From an uncultured Chloroflexota bacterium (GTDB lineage: Bacteria > Chloroflexota > UBA11872 > UBA12225), in NCBI GenBank assembly GCA_902805635.1, contig CADCTC010000197.1:1-43778 (forward strand): a stretch of DNA of 43,778 nucleotides, written 5' to 3'. A program made the translations under genes and the position numbers. Under the pieces are notes generated by a model. That model saw nothing but the letters and a program-made list of their open reading frames with translations, ran no database searches and was not told the origin of the DNA. Every line of letters begins with the position of its first letter. The stretch's first letter is position 1. Positions 23,963-33,936 of this stretch are shown piece after piece.

Positions 23963-25323
23963 TTGGCCAGTTCGTCTACCAGGCGCTCCACTTCGCGCGG
24001 CTGCACCAGCGCCGCGAACCGGCTCAGCACCAGCTCGCTCTCTTCGTCGAGCACCTCCCCCTCGTCGGACGCGAACTGCCGCGCCCGCTCCACGGTGCGC
24101 TCACGGAAACCACGCGCCGCCGCCGGCTCTTCGCCGCGTGTGGTGCTGACGCGCAGGAACGGCCCAACGCTGCACTCGCCAAGGCAGGTCACCGGCATTA
24201 CGTCCACCCGCGCTGCCAGTCCGCGCATGGCCAGCGTCTGCCGCGCCGCGCTCGCCACGGCGCGTGCCCCCTCCCGCGTGCAGCAGCCACCCTCGCAAAT
24301 CATCAGCCGCAGGTCAGGCAGCTGCGCCCGCCGCTCCGTCCGGCACGTCGCGCACAGGCGCGGGATCAGCGGCCCGCCGCACGTCTGCGGCATCGGCTCG
24401 TGCGGCGCGCCGCAGCGTGCACAGGCGAACGAATCGGGAAGCCACTGGCCTTCATCCACCGGCTCGCTCGCGGCGGCAAGCCCCCTCTCCCCCTGGGAGA
24501 GGGCTGAGGTGAGGGTCTCTTGGCCGCTCCTGGTGGAGCGCCGCAGCACCACCGGCGCCACCAACGCCTCCTCCAGCGCTTTCTGGCCGGCAGGCACCAG
24601 GAAGCGCGGCCCCTCCACCGGGGCGGCGCGGCGCTTGTGCACCTGGTTGCCGATGTGCGCCGCCCACGCCGTCGCCGGCAGGAGTGCCCGCTGCGGTGGC
24701 GCGTGGCGTCCCGGCGCCAGCGCTCCCGGCTCGGCGGCCAGCAGCGCCTTGATCGCATCCAGGAAGGCCGGCATCGGAGGAGCGTCGCCTTCCAGGTAGA
24801 CGGGGATCTGCCCCACCACGGGCAGCACGTCTCCGGTCATCAGCAGCCCCTCGGCAACATCCGGCGCCAGCAGCGCCACCTCGCCGCCCGGCGCCGCGTC
24901 CTCCGGAAGCTGGCATGCCATTAGCCCGCCGGGTAGCCGGTCGTCGAAGCCAAAGGCGTGGTCGATTCCGTTGGCGGTGACCTCACCCTGGGTTTCGCCC
25001 TGTCCCTCTCCCATAGGAGCGGGACTCGCGTGGCGGATCACCGGTGCGCTCTGGGCAGGACTTGCAGGCGCCCAAATGGTCACGCCAGCTGTCCGGTACG
25101 ACGCCGCCAGCGTGGCGAGGCGTGCCGATGTGAGCACCACGTGCTTCACCGGTCCCGCCTCGCGCTCGATCTGCTCGCGTGCTTCGGCTGAGAGTGCGGG
25201 TGGGTCGACCAGCATCAGTCCGTCCAGCGTCGCCAGCGCGGTGCCGCAGCGGCCGATTGGGGACACATCGGTCGCGTCGGGAGCGGACCACCGCCACACG
25301 CCGGGGAGCACACGTTCCATCAT
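23953..25323 (-). CDS. Fused MBL-like / zinc ribbon / (2Fe-2S) ferredoxin protein
   Basis: 456 residues. Residues 1-240 resemble a metallo-beta-lactamase-type sheet (LDGLMLVDPP, KHVVLTSARLATLAASY, LMTGDVLPVV), but the metal-binding HxHxDH motif is replaced by TSARLA, so this half is probably inactive. A Cys4 ribbon (Cys301/304, Cys324/327) is followed by a thioredoxin-fold 2Fe-2S domain with ICEGGCC (343-348) and TCLGECSVGP (380-388), like small ferredoxins or NuoE ends. Two palindrome-derived insertions interrupt it near residues 93-115 and 264-282. The role is probably electron transfer of unknown partner. Its ATG lies 19 nt from the divergent DCC gene. Confidence 0.68.
   Translation of the reverse strand: MMERVLPGVWRWSAPDATDVSPIGRCGTALATLDGLMLVDPPALSAEAREQIEREAGPVKHVVLTSARLATLAASYRTAGVTIWAPASPAQSAPVIRHASPAPMGEGQGETQGEVTANGIDHAFGFDDRLPGGLMACQLPEDAAPGGEVALLAPDVAEGLLMTGDVLPVVGQIPVYLEGDAPPMPAFLDAIKALLAAEPGALAPGRHAPPQRALLPATAWAAHIGNQVHKRRAAPVEGPRFLVPAGQKALEEALVAPVVLRRSTRSGQETLTSALSQGERGLAAASEPVDEGQWLPDSFACARCGAPHEPMPQTCGGPLIPRLCATCRTERRAQLPDLRLMICEGGCCTREGARAVASAARQTLAMRGLAARVDVMPVTCLGECSVGPFLRVSTTRGEEPAAARGFRERTVERARQFASDEGEVLDEESELVLSRFAALVQPREVERLVDELAKSL
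24483..24516. repeat. CCCTCTCCC palindrome inside the MBL/ferredoxin gene
   Basis: Perfect 9-bp arms CCCTCTCCC (24483-24491) and GGGAGAGGG (24495-24503) with a 3-nt loop, then CTGAGGTGAGGG. In frame it gives a TLTSALSQGERG-like stretch, the recognisable translation of this repeat type. Confidence 0.8.
24981..25023. repeat. Second CCCTCTCCC palindrome in the same gene, opposite orientation
   Basis: CCTCACCCTGG...CCCTCTCCC (25004-25012) followed by AGGAGCGGG (25015-25023), two mismatches from the perfect arm. It translates in frame as a Gly/Glu/Gln-rich stretch (MGEGQGETQGE) near residues 104-114. Confidence 0.65.
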
Positions 25324-25342
25324 CTAGGTAGTATTCAATCAG

Positions 25343-25888
25343 ATGGCCGCCACAATCGCCCCGCCGGCTGCGCCAGTTGCGCCAGCTGCCACCACCGTGC
25401 CGGTTTCGTCAATCTCGTCGGGGGCGCCGGCGTCACCGCCTTCACCGGAGTCCGCCGGATCGGCAGCTCCGCTGACGGTGCTCTATGACGGCACGTGTGG
25501 CTTCTGCACGCGGCAGGCGCGCCTGGCACAGCGCGTGGCACGCCCGGGACGGGTGGCGCTGCGCTCCACTGCTGAGCCAGGCGTGCTGGAGCGATATCTT
25601 GGCATCACGCCTGAGGCGGCCAACCGGCAGCTCTACGTCCACGAGGAGACCACCGGCAGGCGCTACGGTGGCGCCGCCGCGGTGGCCCGCCTGGTGCGCG
25701 AGGTTCCCGTGATCGGTCCAGTGGGCTGGCTCTACTACGCGCCGGTGCTGCGCCAGGTAGCCGACACGCTCTACCGCATCTTCGCGCGCAACCGCCACCG
25801 CATTAGCCGCCTGCTCGGCTGGCAGCCCATCCCCGACGACTCGTGCGCGGACGGCGCGTGCGCGCTGCCTCAGCGGCCGGCGGTGTAG
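25343..25888 (+). CDS. DCC family (DUF393) thiol-disulfide oxidoreductase-like protein
   Basis: 181 residues. LTVLYDGTCGFCTRQAR (44-60) holds the CxxC (Cys52, Cys55) and the YDG element that define DUF393; the predicted fold continues through LYVHEETTGRRYGGAAAVA to VADTLYRIFARNRHRISRLLG. About 43 Pro/Ala/Ser-rich residues precede the domain, and the true start could be later than ATG 25343. The C-terminal CADGACAL Cys pair is unusual but common in this family. It is divergent from the MBL/ferredoxin gene with only 19 nt between, which suggests shared regulation or joint redox work. Confidence 0.8.
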   Translation: MAATIAPPAAPVAPAATTVPVSSISSGAPASPPSPESAGSAAPLTVLYDGTCGFCTRQARLAQRVARPGRVALRSTAEPGVLERYLGITPEAANRQLYVHEETTGRRYGGAAAVARLVREVPVIGPVGWLYYAPVLRQVADTLYRIFARNRHRISRLLGWQPIPDDSCADGACALPQRPAV

Positions 25889-25898
25889 CGGCGCGCAG

Positions 25899-28001
25899 TT
25901 ACACCCACCGAGCCACTCCTCGTGGCCGCGCCTGGCGAAGCGCGGCGACCAGCTGCGCTGCGTGCGCTCCATCGTCACCCTCACCCCCTCGCGGCGTTGG
26001 TGAATGCAGGCGCAGCAGCTCGGCACCCAGCGCGTCTCCCAACGCTTCGGTCAATCCGAGTGTGAAGCCAGCGCCGCTACCCCCACCGGTTTCTGGCTCT
26101 ACCAGCAGCGCGGTTACACCACGCGCGCGCAGCCGCCCGGCCGCCGCCAGCGCGTCCGTCCACGGGTTGCCGTGCCCGACGGCCAGCGCCACGTTTGCCC
26201 GCCCGTCAGATACCAGCACCACTACCTGCGCTCCTGCGCTGGCCAGTCCTCCCAGTTCAGCCGCGCCAGCCGCGCCGCTGCGTGCCTGCCGCGCCAACGT
26301 CTGGTCCGCCAGTTGCAGCGCGGCCGCCAGCGGTGTGCGTCCGCCGGTGGGCAGCGCTGCCAACCGCTGGCCGGCCAGTATCGCGCTGGTAGTGGGCGGC
26401 ACCACCAGCGCCGCGCGTTCACCGCGGAAGGCGATCAGCGCCACGCGGTCTCGCGATGTGTACGCGCCGCGCAGCAGTGCCTGTACCGCTCCCTTGGCCA
26501 GCGCCATCCGCCGCTGTCCCGCCATCGAGCCGCTGGCGTCCACCACAAACAGCAGCAGCCTTCCGCGCTTGCTCTCCCGCACCGCTTGGCGCAAGTCGCT
26601 CGGCTGCACGCGTATGGCACGCTTGCCATCCCCAGGACGTGTGGCCGCCGCCCGCAGCGTCGCGTCGAACGCGACGTCGCCACTACTTCCTCGGAACAGC
26701 CGGCTCGTCACGTAGCGTCCACGTCGTTCGCGCGACGCGGCACCCTGGCGCCCGCCGCGCGCCGGGGCCGGACGGGGCATTGACCTCGTGCGCCGCGTGT
26801 TTTGGTGTGGCGTCGCGGCTGTGGTGACGGGCGCCGCGTCGTGTTCGGTTTCCGGGCCATCAGCGCCATCGCGGGAGCCTTCGCCACTGCCAATGCCACC
26901 ATCGTCAGGCGCAGCGTCTCTGCCATCAGGGCCGCTCATACCAGCGCCATCACTGCTGCCGCGTGCGACCTGATCCCGCTCGTGCTCGCCTGTCAACTGG
27001 TCGAGCGGCTCCGGGTCGAATCCCGACTCGTCGAACGGCTGCCGCCGCCGGCGGTGCGGCAGCGCGAGCTCGGCCGCCGCCCGCACGTCCGCTGCCGTGG
27101 CCGTGTCCCTTCCATCCATAGCTGCCAGCGCAGCTGCCGCTTTGTAGATCACGATGTCGGCGCGCAGGCCGTCCACCTCGTACGCCACGCAGATCCGGCC
27201 GATCAGGTCGAGCAGCGCGTCGTCCATGCGTACCGCGTGCACAAGCGCGCGCGCCTGCCGTGCGCGTTCCCGCAAGACGGTCTCTTCGTCTGCCCAGCGC
27301 GCCGCGAATCCGGCGGGATCGGCGTCGTAGGCAATGCGCGACCGCACGATCGCCGCCCGCGCGGCCGGCTCGCGTGGCGTCGTGACCGCCACCGCCAGTC
27401 CAAAGCGGTCCAGCAGCTGCGGGCGCAGCTCCCCCTCTTCGGGGTTCATGGTCCCTACCAGGATGAACCGCGCCGCGTGCGCCACTGAGATCCCCTCGCG
27501 CTCCACCCGGTGCACGCCCGTCGCGGCGGCGTCCAGGATTGCGTCGATCAGGTGGTCCGGCAGCAGATTCACCTCGTCGACGTACAAGATGCCTCTATTC
27601 GCCGCCGCCAGCAGCCCCGGCTCAAAGCGCCGCACACCGTGGCGCACCGCATATTCCAGGCTGAAGCTGCCCGCCACCCGGTCCTCGGTCGCCGCCACCG
27701 GCAGCTCCACCAGCGGCGCCGGCCGCTGCTCCGCCGATCTTGCTTCTCCCGCCGCCGCGCGCTCGGAGCACCAGGGACAGCTCTCCGGCGGATCGTCGGG
27801 CGCGCACTGGAACGGGCAGCCCGCCACCGCCAGGATGGGAGGCAGCAGCGCCGCCAGCGCGCGTGCCGCGGTGGACTTGGCAGTCCCCTTCTCCCCCTGG
27901 ATCAGCACGCCCCCAATGGACGGGTCCACCGCGTTGAGCAGCAGCGCCCGCTTGAGCTGCTCCTGCCCCACGATGGCGCTGAACGGGTACGCTGGCCGCA
28001 T
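25899..28001 (-). CDS. Cobaltochelatase-associated fused ChlI-ChlD protein
   Basis: 700 residues. Residues 1-330 are an AAA+ ATPase: Walker A GEKGTAKST (36-44), a Cys cluster CPFQCAPDD...CPWC, and Walker B GILYVDEVNLL. A Pro/acidic linker precedes a von Willebrand A domain with the MIDAS FVVDASGSMAG near residue 485. This fusion (one protein in place of CobS plus CobT, or ChlI plus ChlD) powers the CobN chelatase. Its ATG overlaps the CobN TGA as TGATG, implying coupled translation. It is the last gene of the riboswitch-controlled operon; the next gene convergent on it is the DCC gene. Confidence 0.87.
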   Translation of the reverse strand: MRPAYPFSAIVGQEQLKRALLLNAVDPSIGGVLIQGEKGTAKSTAARALAALLPPILAVAGCPFQCAPDDPPESCPWCSERAAAGEARSAEQRPAPLVELPVAATEDRVAGSFSLEYAVRHGVRRFEPGLLAAANRGILYVDEVNLLPDHLIDAILDAAATGVHRVEREGISVAHAARFILVGTMNPEEGELRPQLLDRFGLAVAVTTPREPAARAAIVRSRIAYDADPAGFAARWADEETVLRERARQARALVHAVRMDDALLDLIGRICVAYEVDGLRADIVIYKAAAALAAMDGRDTATAADVRAAAELALPHRRRRQPFDESGFDPEPLDQLTGEHERDQVARGSSDGAGMSGPDGRDAAPDDGGIGSGEGSRDGADGPETEHDAAPVTTAATPHQNTRRTRSMPRPAPARGGRQGAASRERRGRYVTSRLFRGSSGDVAFDATLRAAATRPGDGKRAIRVQPSDLRQAVRESKRGRLLLFVVDASGSMAGQRRMALAKGAVQALLRGAYTSRDRVALIAFRGERAALVVPPTTSAILAGQRLAALPTGGRTPLAAALQLADQTLARQARSGAAGAAELGGLASAGAQVVVLVSDGRANVALAVGHGNPWTDALAAAGRLRARGVTALLVEPETGGGSGAGFTLGLTEALGDALGAELLRLHSPTPRGGEGDDGAHAAQLVAALRQARPRGVARWV

Positions 28002-31000
28002 CACTTGACGCGCCCTTCCACGTCGCCATCGGCCTCCAGGTAGGCGCGCCGCAGGTCGTCTAACGTCTCCGGTCCGGGGTGCTCCCACAGACCGCGCGCC
28101 GCCGCTTCCAACAGCCGCTCGGCCACGTCGCGCAGCGCCCACGGGTTGCTGCGCGCGAAGAAGGCGCGCTGCTCCGGGTCCAGCACGTAGGCTTGCGCCA
28201 TGCGCTCGTACATCCAATCGGACGCCACGCTCGCCGTCGCGTCGTACCCGAACAGGTAGTCCACCGTCGCGGCCATCTCGAAGGCGCCCTTGTAGCCGTG
28301 CCGGCGCATCGCGGCCAGCCAGCGCGGGTTTGCCACGCGCGAGCGGAAGACGCGCCGCGTCTGCTCATCCAAGGTGCGCATCGCGGGCGCCATGGGATCG
28401 GCGCTGTCGCCGAAGTACGCCCGCGGCGCCTCCCCGCGTAGGGCAGTGGCGGTGGCGATCATGCCGCCGTGGTACTGGAAGTAGTCGTCGCTGTCGAACA
28501 GGTCGTGCTCCACGGTATCGCCGTTCTTGGCCGCCGCCTCGATGGCCCCGAACCGCGCGCGGAACGCGCCGCGCGCCGGCACGCCGGGCGTGGCCTGGCC
28601 GTAGGCGTAGCTGCTCCACGTCTCGTAGGCGCGCGCCAGATCTTCTCGCGTGCGCCAGTTGCGCGCGTCGATCAGCGGCAGGATGCCCACCCCGTAACAC
28701 CCGGGCTTGCTGCCGAAGATGCGGAACCCCGCCTGCCGGCGCGCCTCCGTCTCGTCCGTCCCCGCTGCCGCGAGACGCGCTGCTTCGTGCCGCACGTGCG
28801 CCGCTACCGGGTTCCACTCGTCCGGCTCGTCGAGCCCCGCCACCAGCCGCACCGCGCGGTCCAGCAGCGTCACCAGGTGCGGGAAGGCATCCCGGAAGAA
28901 CCCGCTGATGTGCAGCGTCACGTCCACCCTGGGGCGTCCGAGCTCCTCCAGCGCGATGGCCTTGATATCAGTCACCCGGCCGGTCTCGGGCTGCCAGGTG
29001 GGGCGCACGCCCAGCAGCGCCAGCGCCTGCGCCACGTCGTCACCGTGCGTGCGCATCGCCGCGGTGCCCCATACCACCAGCCCCACCGTGCGCGGGTAGT
29101 CGCCGGTCTCCTCCCGGTGGCGTGCCAGCAGCGCCGCCGCCAGGCGCTGTCCGGTCTCCCACGCTACGGACGATGGGATCGCCTGCGGGTCCACCGAGTA
29201 GAAGTTGCGCCCGGTGGGCAGCACGTTCCACATGCCCCGTGACGGCGACCCGCTCGGCCCCGCCGGCACATACCCGCCGTCCAGCGCCCGCAGCACCGCC
29301 GCCAGCTCGTCGCCGGTGCGGTCCAGCCGCTCCGCCAGCTGCTCCATAAGCGTTGCCTTCCGCTCTACGGGCGCCAGCCGCACCATCGCCTCCAGCAGCC
29401 GCTCGCGCGCCTCCCCCACGGGCGCCTGCCCCAGCACGTGCAGTCCGTCGCGGATCGTCGCGTGCTGCAGCTCGTCCAGGTAGCGCTCCAACCGGTCCAA
29501 CAGCCGCTCCAAGTCAGAGCTCGCCAGAAGATGGTCGAGGTTGGCACCGTTGTCGCCAACCAGACCCAATTCCTCCTCCAGCCGCGCTTCTCGTACCGCC
29601 TCCAGGATGTGTGTCCGCAGCGCGGGCACCCCTTCCGGATGTGTCACGCGCGCTGCTCGCTCCTGCTGGATCAGCCGCTCCAGCGACGCCAGCTCCGTCA
29701 GCGCGCCATCCGTGCCAGCCTCTGCCAGCGGTGGCACCAGGTGCCCCACCAGCACGGCGTGTGCCCGTCGCTTCGCCTGCGTCCCCTCACCCGGATCGTT
29801 CACCACAAAGGGATAGACCAGTGGCAGCTCGCCCAGCAGCGCGTCCGGCGTGCAATCGCGCGAGAGCCCTACCGCCTTGCCGGGCAGCCACTCCAGCGTG
29901 CCGTGTTTGCCCAGGTGCACCACCGCGTGCGCCCCGAATCCCCGCGGCGCCGGGTCACGCAGCCAGCGGTAGAAGGCGGCGTACGCGGCGGGCGGCGGCA
30001 GCTCAGGGTCGTGGTACACCGCGTCGGGGTCGTCGCCCCAACCACGCGGCGGCTGCAGCCCCACGAACACGTTGCCGAACCGCAGCCCTGGTGGCCCCCC
30101 CTCCGGCGTCCACTCGCCCACCGATCCGAAGTCCGGGTCATACGTGCCGGCGTCCGCCAGCCTGTGCATCAGCGCATCCCCATCCTCCGGGAAGTTGCCC
30201 ACTAAGTAGCCGGCGCCGCGCAGCGCGCGCAGCAGCGCCACCAGCGACGCCGGCGTGTCCAGCGCCACGGCGTTCCCCATGCGCCCGTTGCGTGCCGGGT
30301 AGTTGCCCAGCACCACCGCCACCCGCTTCTCGGCGTTAGGCGTGCGGCGCAGCCGTGCCCAGGCCGCCGCCTGGGCCGCCAGCGCGTCGCAGCGCTCCTC
30401 GTCCGGAACGTAGACCGCGCCAGCCACACTAGCGTCGGGCAGTGTCTCCTTGAAGCACACCGGCAGCGTGATGATCCGGCCGTCGAACTCCGGCAAAGCG
30501 ACCTGCATCGCCACGTCCAGTGGTCCCAGCCCCGTGGCACGCGCCTCCCACGCCGCCCTTGACTCAGTACAGACCAGCGCCTGGAGCACCGGCACGCCCA
30601 GCCGCTCCAGCCATGCACTTGCCTCTCCGGTCGCTTCGGTCGCTTCTTCCAGCCCGTCCGCCCCAGGTGTGCCCAGCCGTGCCGCCGCGAAGCTGAGCGT
30701 GCTCACTAGCACGTCCACCAGCGGCTGCCCGTCCGCGTCCAGGAAGTACCGCTCCAGGACGTACGGTGTCTCCTTGTCCGCCGCAGGCCGCAAGCTGCCG
30801 CAGAACACCGGGAGCGCAGCGCAGCCCCGGCGCTCCACCGCCCGCACCAGCGCATCCACGAACCCCAGGTTTCCGCTCAACCAGTGCGACCGATAAAAGA
30901 CGATTCCGACGGTCGGACGAGTCGCTCGATTGGCGCCGTCCCCTGCACCCGGCGCCTGAGCCCCCGCCGGCAGGTAGACCCCGTCCGCCGGCTGAGTTGC

Positions 31001-31444
31001 GGGCGCGGGCGCCCCATACGACGTCCGCAGCAGCGAGTCGCTTAGGTAGCGCAGCAGCGCCCCTGCGTTCGCCACGCCGCCGTGGTCCAGGTACGCTGCG
31101 GCGCGCGCGCACACGTCCTCCGGCGCACTGGACGCTGCCCTCAGTTCCGCGTCCTGCACCCCCGCGGCGGCGAGCGCCACCACCGGTGCTCGCTGCTGGC
31201 GGCCTGCCGCCAGCAGCGCTTCTGCGCCAGGGCACGCTCCCAACCCGCCGTGCAGCCGCAGCACCACCGCTGTGTCTCCCGCGGCGCACTCCAACACCAC
31301 CGCCACCGCACGTTCGGCCGCGCCGGGTGCAGCGGCGTTGAGTGCCACCAGCTCCGGCAGCGGGTTGCCGGTGTCTCTGGCGGCATCAACCGCCCGGCGC
31401 AGCGCCAGCAGGTCCGTGTCCGCGGTACTAAGGACGACGATCAT
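28001..31444 (-). CDS. cobN: Cobaltochelatase large subunit CobN
   Basis: 1147 residues. CobN inserts cobalt into hydrogenobyrinic acid a,c-diamide using ATP from its AAA+ partner. HLGKHGTLEWLPGKAVGLS is the hallmark CobN segment (Mg-chelatase H proteins are close relatives), and NPRWLAAMRRHGYKGAFEMAA and LFGYDATASV are found in the C-terminal half. ATG 31444 starts the expected MIVVLSTADTDLL strand; a GTG at 31519 is upstream in frame but less likely. It is 58 nt after cobO and overlaps the ChlI-ChlD gene. The subunit pairing predicts an aerobic-type or Chloroflexi-type chelatase rather than CbiK/CbiX. Confidence 0.92.
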   Translation of the reverse strand: MIVVLSTADTDLLALRRAVDAARDTGNPLPELVALNAAAPGAAERAVAVVLECAAGDTAVVLRLHGGLGACPGAEALLAAGRQQRAPVVALAAAGVQDAELRAASSAPEDVCARAAAYLDHGGVANAGALLRYLSDSLLRTSYGAPAPATQPADGVYLPAGAQAPGAGDGANRATRPTVGIVFYRSHWLSGNLGFVDALVRAVERRGCAALPVFCGSLRPAADKETPYVLERYFLDADGQPLVDVLVSTLSFAAARLGTPGADGLEEATEATGEASAWLERLGVPVLQALVCTESRAAWEARATGLGPLDVAMQVALPEFDGRIITLPVCFKETLPDASVAGAVYVPDEERCDALAAQAAAWARLRRTPNAEKRVAVVLGNYPARNGRMGNAVALDTPASLVALLRALRGAGYLVGNFPEDGDALMHRLADAGTYDPDFGSVGEWTPEGGPPGLRFGNVFVGLQPPRGWGDDPDAVYHDPELPPPAAYAAFYRWLRDPAPRGFGAHAVVHLGKHGTLEWLPGKAVGLSRDCTPDALLGELPLVYPFVVNDPGEGTQAKRRAHAVLVGHLVPPLAEAGTDGALTELASLERLIQQERAARVTHPEGVPALRTHILEAVREARLEEELGLVGDNGANLDHLLASSDLERLLDRLERYLDELQHATIRDGLHVLGQAPVGEARERLLEAMVRLAPVERKATLMEQLAERLDRTGDELAAVLRALDGGYVPAGPSGSPSRGMWNVLPTGRNFYSVDPQAIPSSVAWETGQRLAAALLARHREETGDYPRTVGLVVWGTAAMRTHGDDVAQALALLGVRPTWQPETGRVTDIKAIALEELGRPRVDVTLHISGFFRDAFPHLVTLLDRAVRLVAGLDEPDEWNPVAAHVRHEAARLAAAGTDETEARRQAGFRIFGSKPGCYGVGILPLIDARNWRTREDLARAYETWSSYAYGQATPGVPARGAFRARFGAIEAAAKNGDTVEHDLFDSDDYFQYHGGMIATATALRGEAPRAYFGDSADPMAPAMRTLDEQTRRVFRSRVANPRWLAAMRRHGYKGAFEMAATVDYLFGYDATASVASDWMYERMAQAYVLDPEQRAFFARSNPWALRDVAERLLEAAARGLWEHPGPETLDDLRRAYLEADGDVEGRVK

Positions 31445-31502
31445 CAGCCGCGTGTCATCCTGACCGAAGCGATGGATTGGTTGGATCGGCTTCGCTGATG
31501 GA

Positions 31503-32126
31503 TCAAAACTCCACCCCACGCTGCGCCGGGATTCCGGCCTGCAGCGGGTGCTTCACCGGTACCACCTCGGAAACCAGGTCCGCCAGCTCCACCAGCTCTG
31601 GCGGCGCGTTGCGCCCGGTCAGCACCAGGTGCAGCATGGCCGGCTTGGAGCGCACCAGCTCCAGCACCTCTTCTTTGGCGATGAGCCCCGCGTTCATCGT
31701 CGCCATGATCTCATCGAGTACCACCATCTGGTACTGGCGCGACCGCACGGCCTCTCGTGCGAAATCGAACGCCTCGCGTGCCGCCGCCGCGTGGTCTTCC
31801 GGCGGGATGGACTTGTTGCGCAGCCGGTCGATAGTGAAGCCACGCCCCATCACGCGGTACTCCACGTACGGCGCCAGCAGCGGCAGCGCCTGCCGCTCCC
31901 CCGTTTTCCAGGCCCCCTTCACGAACTGGAGATACAGCACGCGCATCTTGTTCCCCGCCGCCCGCACCGCCAAGCCGATAGACGCCGTGGTCTTGCCCTT
32001 CCCCTTCCCGGTCCACACCATCACCAGCCCTTTGCGCCGCTTCTTGTCCACGGCCGGCCGTGCTTCAGGCGCAGGTGCAGGTGCAGGCGCCGCCGATGCC
32101 GGCGCTGGCTGCGATTGGTCGCTCAC
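31503..32126 (-). CDS. cobO: Corrinoid adenosyltransferase, CobO/BtuR type
   Basis: 207 residues. P-loop WTGKGKGKTT (38-47) binds ATP, followed by FVKGAWKTGERQAL and VVLDEIMATMNAGL, the CobA/CobO/BtuR pattern, then LVLTGRNAPPELVELADLVS. The enzyme transfers 5'-deoxyadenosyl from ATP to cob(I)alamin. About 30 Pro/Ala-rich residues extend the N-terminus. Start GTG 32126 overlaps the upstream binding-protein stop as GTGA and is preceded by CGGAGG. It links corrin import to cobalt-insertion genes in one operon. Confidence 0.92.
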   Translation of the reverse strand: MSDQSQPAPASAAPAPAPAPEARPAVDKKRRKGLVMVWTGKGKGKTTASIGLAVRAAGNKMRVLYLQFVKGAWKTGERQALPLLAPYVEYRVMGRGFTIDRLRNKSIPPEDHAAAAREAFDFAREAVRSRQYQMVVLDEIMATMNAGLIAKEEVLELVRSKPAMLHLVLTGRNAPPELVELADLVSEVVPVKHPLQAGIPAQRGVEF

Positions 32127-33099
32127 TTGAAGACCTCCGGATGAATCGTGCGTGCGAAGAGCTCTAGCCCCTCCACCAGCCGTGGCCCGGCCCGGCTGAC
32201 CACGTCCGCGTCGCGCTCGGTAATAGTGGTCACCGTTCCGCGCTGCACCGCCTGCACCGTCGACCATCCCGGACGCCGCCCCAGCGCTTCTGCGGTCTGC
32301 CCCCAGGGCGAGTCGCCCAGGATGACCAGCTCCGGATTGGCCTGCAAGATAGCTTCTGCGTTGATGCGAGGGTACTGCTGGCCCGGCGCCAGCGCCGCCA
32401 CCACGTTTACGCCGCCCGCCGCCGTGATCATCGCGTCGATGAACGTCCCCGGTCCCGCTGCCGTCACGGCGCCCGGATCGGTGGCATCTATCTCATAGAA
32501 CACCCGTGGCCGCGTGGACGCCGTCCGGGCCTTCTCCGTCACCGCGTCCCAGCGGCGCCGCATCTCGCCCGTCACGCGCTCGGCCGCCTCGGCCGTCCCG
32601 GTCAGCGCCCCCAGGGCGCGGACGTTGGCCAGCACCCCCGCGAAGTCCGTTGGGTTGAGGATCGCCACCGGCACCCCCAGCCCTTCCAGCGCCGCGATCG
32701 CGTCGGGCGGCGTGCCGCGCACCGCCAGCACCAGGTCTGGCGCCTGCGCCACGATCGCCTCCAGGTTTGGACGCAGCCCGCCGATCTTAGGCTTCGCCAG
32801 CGCCGCTTCGGGGAAGTTGCAGAAGGTGGTCACCGCCGCGATCCGGTCGCCCAGTCCCAGTGCGAACGCGATCTCAGTGGTGCTGGGCGCCGCCGACACG
32901 ATCCGCTGCGGCGCCGCCTTCACCTCCACCCGCCGCCCGGCATCGTCCACGATCGAGACCGGGAACGCCGCCCGCTGTGGCGTTGTCTGCCCATTGCCAG
33001 CCGGTGACACCTCCGGCACGGCCGTTCCCGTCTCATTGGCCGCGGGACCGCACGCCGCGATCAGTACCAGCGCGAGACACGCGGCGAGACTCGCCCTCA

Positions 33100-33100
<1 letters not shown>
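32123..33100 (-). CDS. ABC transporter cobalamin/corrinoid-binding lipoprotein BtuF-like
   Basis: 325 residues. Signal with lipobox LIAAC predicts a membrane-anchored binding protein. The fold follows the BtuF/FepB pattern: IVSAAPSTTEIAFALGLGDRI, VTTFCNFPEAALAKPKIGG, LEAIVAQAPDLVLA and AILQANPELVILGDS. Its position under a B12 riboswitch, with a FecCD permease and ATPase, supports corrinoid rather than siderophore. ATG 33100 overlaps the ATPase stop (TGATG); AAAGGAA is upstream. Confidence 0.88.

Positions 33101-33935
<835 letters not shown>

Positions 33936-33936
<1 letters not shown>

Noticed and set aside
29353-30339. 328-residue plus-strand open frame
   Set aside because: Antisense to cobN; Pro/Arg/Ala-rich with no motif, a GC-rich shadow.
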